Below, in pieces: positions 61,097 to 64,000 of a stretch of 64,000 nucleotides of DNA. The notes under the pieces were generated by a model. That model did no database searches. It saw only the letters and a list, made by a program, of their open reading frames with translations, and was not told the origin of the DNA. The stretch comes from Arcticibacterium sp047623945. GTDB taxonomy: Bacteria > Bacteroidota > Bacteroidia > Cytophagales > Spirosomataceae. The first letter of the stretch is position 1; the number at the start of each line of letters is the position of its first letter. Made by a program: the position numbers and the translations under genes. The stretch is from positions 1 to 64,000 of the forward strand of contig JBLHOT010000013.1 of assembly GCA_047623945.1 (NCBI GenBank). The letters run 5' to 3'.

Positions 61097-61217
61097 AGCG
61101 GTTTTGAGTCTCTTTTATATGACTTAAAAATACGGCTTTCTTCAGCTGAGGTAAAGAAAAATAACAATATGCCTTTAGCACTAATGAAATTTGGATTTGG
61201 AAACTAAGACGAAGAGG

Positions 61218-62015
61218 TCATAACTCCCTTAAGAACACCCCAGGATTATCCAAAAAGCTTTTTGTCAATTTATAATGCTCGGTTTCTTGATAAAGAACAT
61301 TTGTAATTTTTCCATTTGAAAAATGCAGGATTTCGGCATCTGGAATCGACATTATGATGGGCGAGTGAGTAGCAATAATAAACTGGGCATCTACCTCTTT
61401 CACTTTTCGCATAATAAGAGAAATGAGAGACAGTTGTCTTTGAGGAGATAATGCGGCCTCTGGTTCATCTATGAGATAGATTCCTTTACCTGTTATTCTG
61501 GAGACAAAAAACTTGAGGAAACCTTCGCCATGGCTCATGGCATCCAAATCTTCCCCGTATCTAGAAATGAGTGCTTTCTTTTCTCCTTCCACAGCACCTA
61601 GGGCATAGCTAATATCTCCGCCCGTCCAGGTGTTTTTGATGTCGTCTACCTCTGCGTTTAGTTCGGCTATCTTTCGCTGAATATTTTTAACGAAACCAAT
61701 AAAGTCTTCTGCTCTAAGAAAGAAGCCGCTGGATGATCTTTGTTGCTGGCGGATACTCAAATACTTGCCAAGTTTTCGGGCAGACTCTAATGAAGGGTCC
61801 AAATCTACACTCGCTGTACCAGCTGCCGGAAGGTTTAGTTTAAAAGCAAGAGCCTCTAAAATAGTAGATTTACCAGCTCCATTCTCACCGACAAAAAACG
61901 TAATATTCTTCTGGAACAGGATTGGTTCCAGTTCCTTAATAAGAGGTAAACAAAAAGGAAATTCTTCCGAATCTTCGGGTAGGTTTCTAATACTTACAGA
62001 CTGTAAGTTTGGCAT
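61218..62015 (-). CDS. stand-alone AAA/ABC-type ATPase
   Basis: 265 residues. Walker A GENGAGKST (43-51), an ABC-like signature MSHGEGFLKF, Walker B GIYLIDEPEAALSP, and IIATHSPIIM for the switch His. There is no partner transporter, no nuclease domain and no TOPRIM. Relatives are widespread orphan AAA_21/AAA_23-type ATPases of unknown role, sometimes parts of defence systems but not obviously here. It starts 1 bp before the dxs stop in operon order, so the two are likely co-transcribed. A perfect inverted repeat lies inside its first codons. Confidence 0.8.
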   Translation of the reverse strand: MPNLQSVSIRNLPEDSEEFPFCLPLIKELEPILFQKNITFFVGENGAGKSTILEALAFKLNLPAAGTASVDLDPSLESARKLGKYLSIRQQQRSSSGFFLRAEDFIGFVKNIQRKIAELNAEVDDIKNTWTGGDISYALGAVEGEKKALISRYGEDLDAMSHGEGFLKFFVSRITGKGIYLIDEPEAALSPQRQLSLISLIMRKVKEVDAQFIIATHSPIIMSIPDAEILHFSNGKITNVLYQETEHYKLTKSFLDNPGVFLREL

Positions 62016-62016
62016 T

Positions 62017-63948
62017 TTAAGCCATTGTTTTCTCAGAGGTCATTTCTAAACAAGTGGCTTTTATGCCGTTCTTGTCAAAACCGCATTCTGAATGCAATTC
62101 AGACTGCTCTCCATGCTCCACTAACCTGTCTGGTATTCCGAGGCGTCTTACCTGAGAATTATAGCCGAGGTCCGCCATAAACTCTAAAATGGCAGATCCC
62201 ATGCCGCCTTGAAGACAGCCATCTTCTACGGTAATGATTTTATTGAATTTTTGGAAGACCTCGTGAAGTAGAGCTTCGTCCAGAGGTTTTGCAAACCTCA
62301 TATCATAATGAGCCACAGAAAGCCCTTCAGCACTTAATTCATTAGCTGCTGCTAAAGCAAAATTACCAACATGGCCTATAGTCAAGATAGCTAAATCGTT
62401 ACCTGTTTTTACTTCACGTCCTTGACCTACTTCTATGAGTTTCATCGGCTGTTTCCAGTCTACCATCACGCCATTTCCTCTTGGATAGCGAATAGTAAAG
62501 GCTTCATGGCCAGACTGAATTTTCTCAGATTGAGCTGTAAACATGAGGTTTCTTAGCTCTTCTTCGTTCATAGGAGCAGATACTATCATGTTTGGGATAC
62601 ATCGCATAAATGCAATGTCATAGGCTCCATGATGTGTTGGGCCGTCTGCTCCAGCAAAACCTGCTCTGTCTAAACAGAATATAACGGGAAGCTTCTGCAG
62701 GCATACATCATGAATGACTTGGTCATAAGCACGCTGCATGAAAGTGGAGTATATATTACAAAAAACGGTGAGTCCTTTAGTGGCCATTCCTGCCGAAAAA
62801 GTCACCGCGTGCTGTTCTGCAATAGCCACATCAAAAGCTCTGTCTGGCATGGCTTCCATCATAATATTCATAGAAGAGCCAGATGGCATGGCGGGTGTTA
62901 CTCCCACAATACTCTCGTTAGATTCAGCTAATTCTACAATGGTTTTGCCAAAAACAGTTTGGTATTTTGGTGGTTGAGAAAGGGGAGAAGTAGATTGTTT
63001 TATTTCACCTGTTAACTTATCAAAGAGACCTGGAGCATGCCACTTCGTTTGGTCTTTTTCTGCAGGTTCATAGCCCTTTCCTTTCTTCGTGATGCAGTGT
63101 AATATTTTAGGGCCCGGTATGTTCTTAAGGTCTTCCATAACAGCCACTAAGTGGTCAATGTCATGGCCGTCAATCGGGCCAAAATATCTTAGGTTTAGTG
63201 CTTCAAAAAAATTGCTATTCCCCAATACTGCCCCTTTCATGGCGTTTTCTATCTTGGAAACAATGTCTCTGGCACTTTTCCCAAAGTGGCTCATTTTGCC
63301 CAATAAATTCCAAACCTCGTCTTTTACCTTATTATAAGATTTAGACGTAGTTATGTCTGTCAAATATTCTCTTAGAGCTCCCACATTGGGATCAATTGAC
63401 ATACAGTTGTCATTGAGAATAATGAGAATATTAGCATCTTTTAAAGAACCAGCATGGTTCATGCCTTCAAAGGCCAAACCGGCGGTCAAAGCTCCATCTC
63501 CTATTACTGCTATGTGTTGAGCGTTTTTATCTCCATTATGTCTAGAGCCCACAGCCATACCAAGAGCTGCAGAGATGGAAGTGGAAGAGTGGCCTACACC
63601 AAAGGCATCGTACTTGCTTTCTGATATTTTTGGGAAGCCTGACAGGCCGCCATAAACTCTATTGGAGTAAAAAGCTTCTCGCCTTTCTGTTAAAATCTTA
63701 TGTCCGTATGCTTGGTGGCCTACATCCCAAACGAGTTTATCGTCTGGAGTATTGAAAACGTAGTGAAGAGCAGCGGTGAGTTCTACCACCCCCAGACTGG
63801 CACCAAAATGCCCACCATGAATAGAGACTGTGTCTATGATATATTGGCGAAGCTCATCACAGAGCTGCGGCAGTTGGTCCTTGCTAAGTTTTCTTAACTC
63901 TTCAGGGCTGTTTATATCCTTTAATAACTTACCTGGCTCAATAAACAT
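62017..63948 (-). CDS. dxs: 1-deoxy-D-xylulose-5-phosphate synthase
   Basis: 643 residues, full length. Three transketolase-like parts are visible: HGGHFGASLGVVELTAALHYVF (thiamine-binding N-terminal), GDGALTAGLAFEGMNHAG with Asn-Asp (NDNCMSID) for Mg-ThDP, and the pyrimidine domain with FAGADGPTHHGAYDIAFMR. The C-terminal domain has TVEDGCLQGGMGSAILEF. It condenses pyruvate and glyceraldehyde 3-phosphate for the MEP isoprenoid pathway and for thiamine/PLP precursors. The right 52 bp of the window hold its upstream region, with nothing clear. Confidence 0.97.
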   Translation of the reverse strand: MFIEPGKLLKDINSPEELRKLSKDQLPQLCDELRQYIIDTVSIHGGHFGASLGVVELTAALHYVFNTPDDKLVWDVGHQAYGHKILTERREAFYSNRVYGGLSGFPKISESKYDAFGVGHSSTSISAALGMAVGSRHNGDKNAQHIAVIGDGALTAGLAFEGMNHAGSLKDANILIILNDNCMSIDPNVGALREYLTDITTSKSYNKVKDEVWNLLGKMSHFGKSARDIVSKIENAMKGAVLGNSNFFEALNLRYFGPIDGHDIDHLVAVMEDLKNIPGPKILHCITKKGKGYEPAEKDQTKWHAPGLFDKLTGEIKQSTSPLSQPPKYQTVFGKTIVELAESNESIVGVTPAMPSGSSMNIMMEAMPDRAFDVAIAEQHAVTFSAGMATKGLTVFCNIYSTFMQRAYDQVIHDVCLQKLPVIFCLDRAGFAGADGPTHHGAYDIAFMRCIPNMIVSAPMNEEELRNLMFTAQSEKIQSGHEAFTIRYPRGNGVMVDWKQPMKLIEVGQGREVKTGNDLAILTIGHVGNFALAAANELSAEGLSVAHYDMRFAKPLDEALLHEVFQKFNKIITVEDGCLQGGMGSAILEFMADLGYNSQVRRLGIPDRLVEHGEQSELHSECGFDKNGIKATCLEMTSEKTMA

Positions 63949-64000
63949 AAGGGTTTTTTTTCTGTAAGAATGCCTTTCATTTTCACTTTCGAATGTGATA

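Noticed and set aside
61218..62015. Defence-system ATPase (OLD/Septu-like)
   Set aside because: No nuclease or other defence partner is nearby and the gene is coupled to dxs; it stays an orphan ATPase.

Overview
The window looks like a chromosomal segment of a low-GC member of the Bacteroidota, probably a Cytophagia-type bacterium. The evidence is a fused SecDF translocase, a secreted protein with a type IX secretion C-terminal sorting domain, a DUF4296 lipoprotein, an acylornithine-type carbamoyltransferase, -7 promoter elements of the TAnnTTTG type, and compact tail-to-tail gene pairs. I cannot name the species. No rRNA, tRNA, CRISPR array, insertion sequence or prophage was seen.

Layout. 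1-89 is the start of a dihydrolipoyl dehydrogenase. 155-9832 is a surface-glycan locus: glycosyltransferases, two HxRxxD-type (fucosyltransferase-like) enzymes, an FkbM methyltransferase, a GT4 enzyme, a second methyltransferase, a YfhO-like membrane protein, and one flippase on the opposite strand. 10.0-18.8 kb holds a PQQ dehydrogenase with a nested heme domain, a polyprenyl-phosphate glycosyltransferase, an AraC regulator, a ComB-like phosphatase, a reductase-MaoC fusion, two thioredoxin-fold proteins and MazG. 19.0-21.06 kb is decaying: a serine hydrolase with a frameshifted C-terminus, then about 1 kb of broken reading frames that may include a Crp-like remnant.

21.06-47.8 kb is mostly housekeeping: a Pmp3-like peptide, two Gfo/Idh/MocA oxidoreductases, a ZIP metal transporter with a DtxR/MntR-like operator, argF', SulP, pyruvate carboxylase, an acyltransferase/BatD-like/DUF58 operon, DUF4296 plus Dpm1-like, a T9SS cargo protein, monomeric isocitrate dehydrogenase, a DUF3089 hydrolase, a mannose-1-phosphate guanylyltransferase, a class-A-like serine hydrolase, small orphans, SecDF and PhnA. 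47.83-49.75 kb is a TonB-plug/MG2-like pseudogene with at least four lesions; one is a 5-bp tandem duplication.

50.06-58.96 kb is the most interesting block. Six co-directional genes encode a class III aminotransferase, a nitrilase-family amidase, an Orn/Lys/Arg-decarboxylase-like PLP enzyme, an ATP-grasp ligase, a C45 Ntn-hydrolase and an aldehyde dehydrogenase. Together they could convert a basic amino acid to a diamine and then to an omega-acid through an amide-protected intermediate. The window ends with a purple-acid-phosphatase-like metallophosphoesterase, a stand-alone AAA ATPase and dxs.
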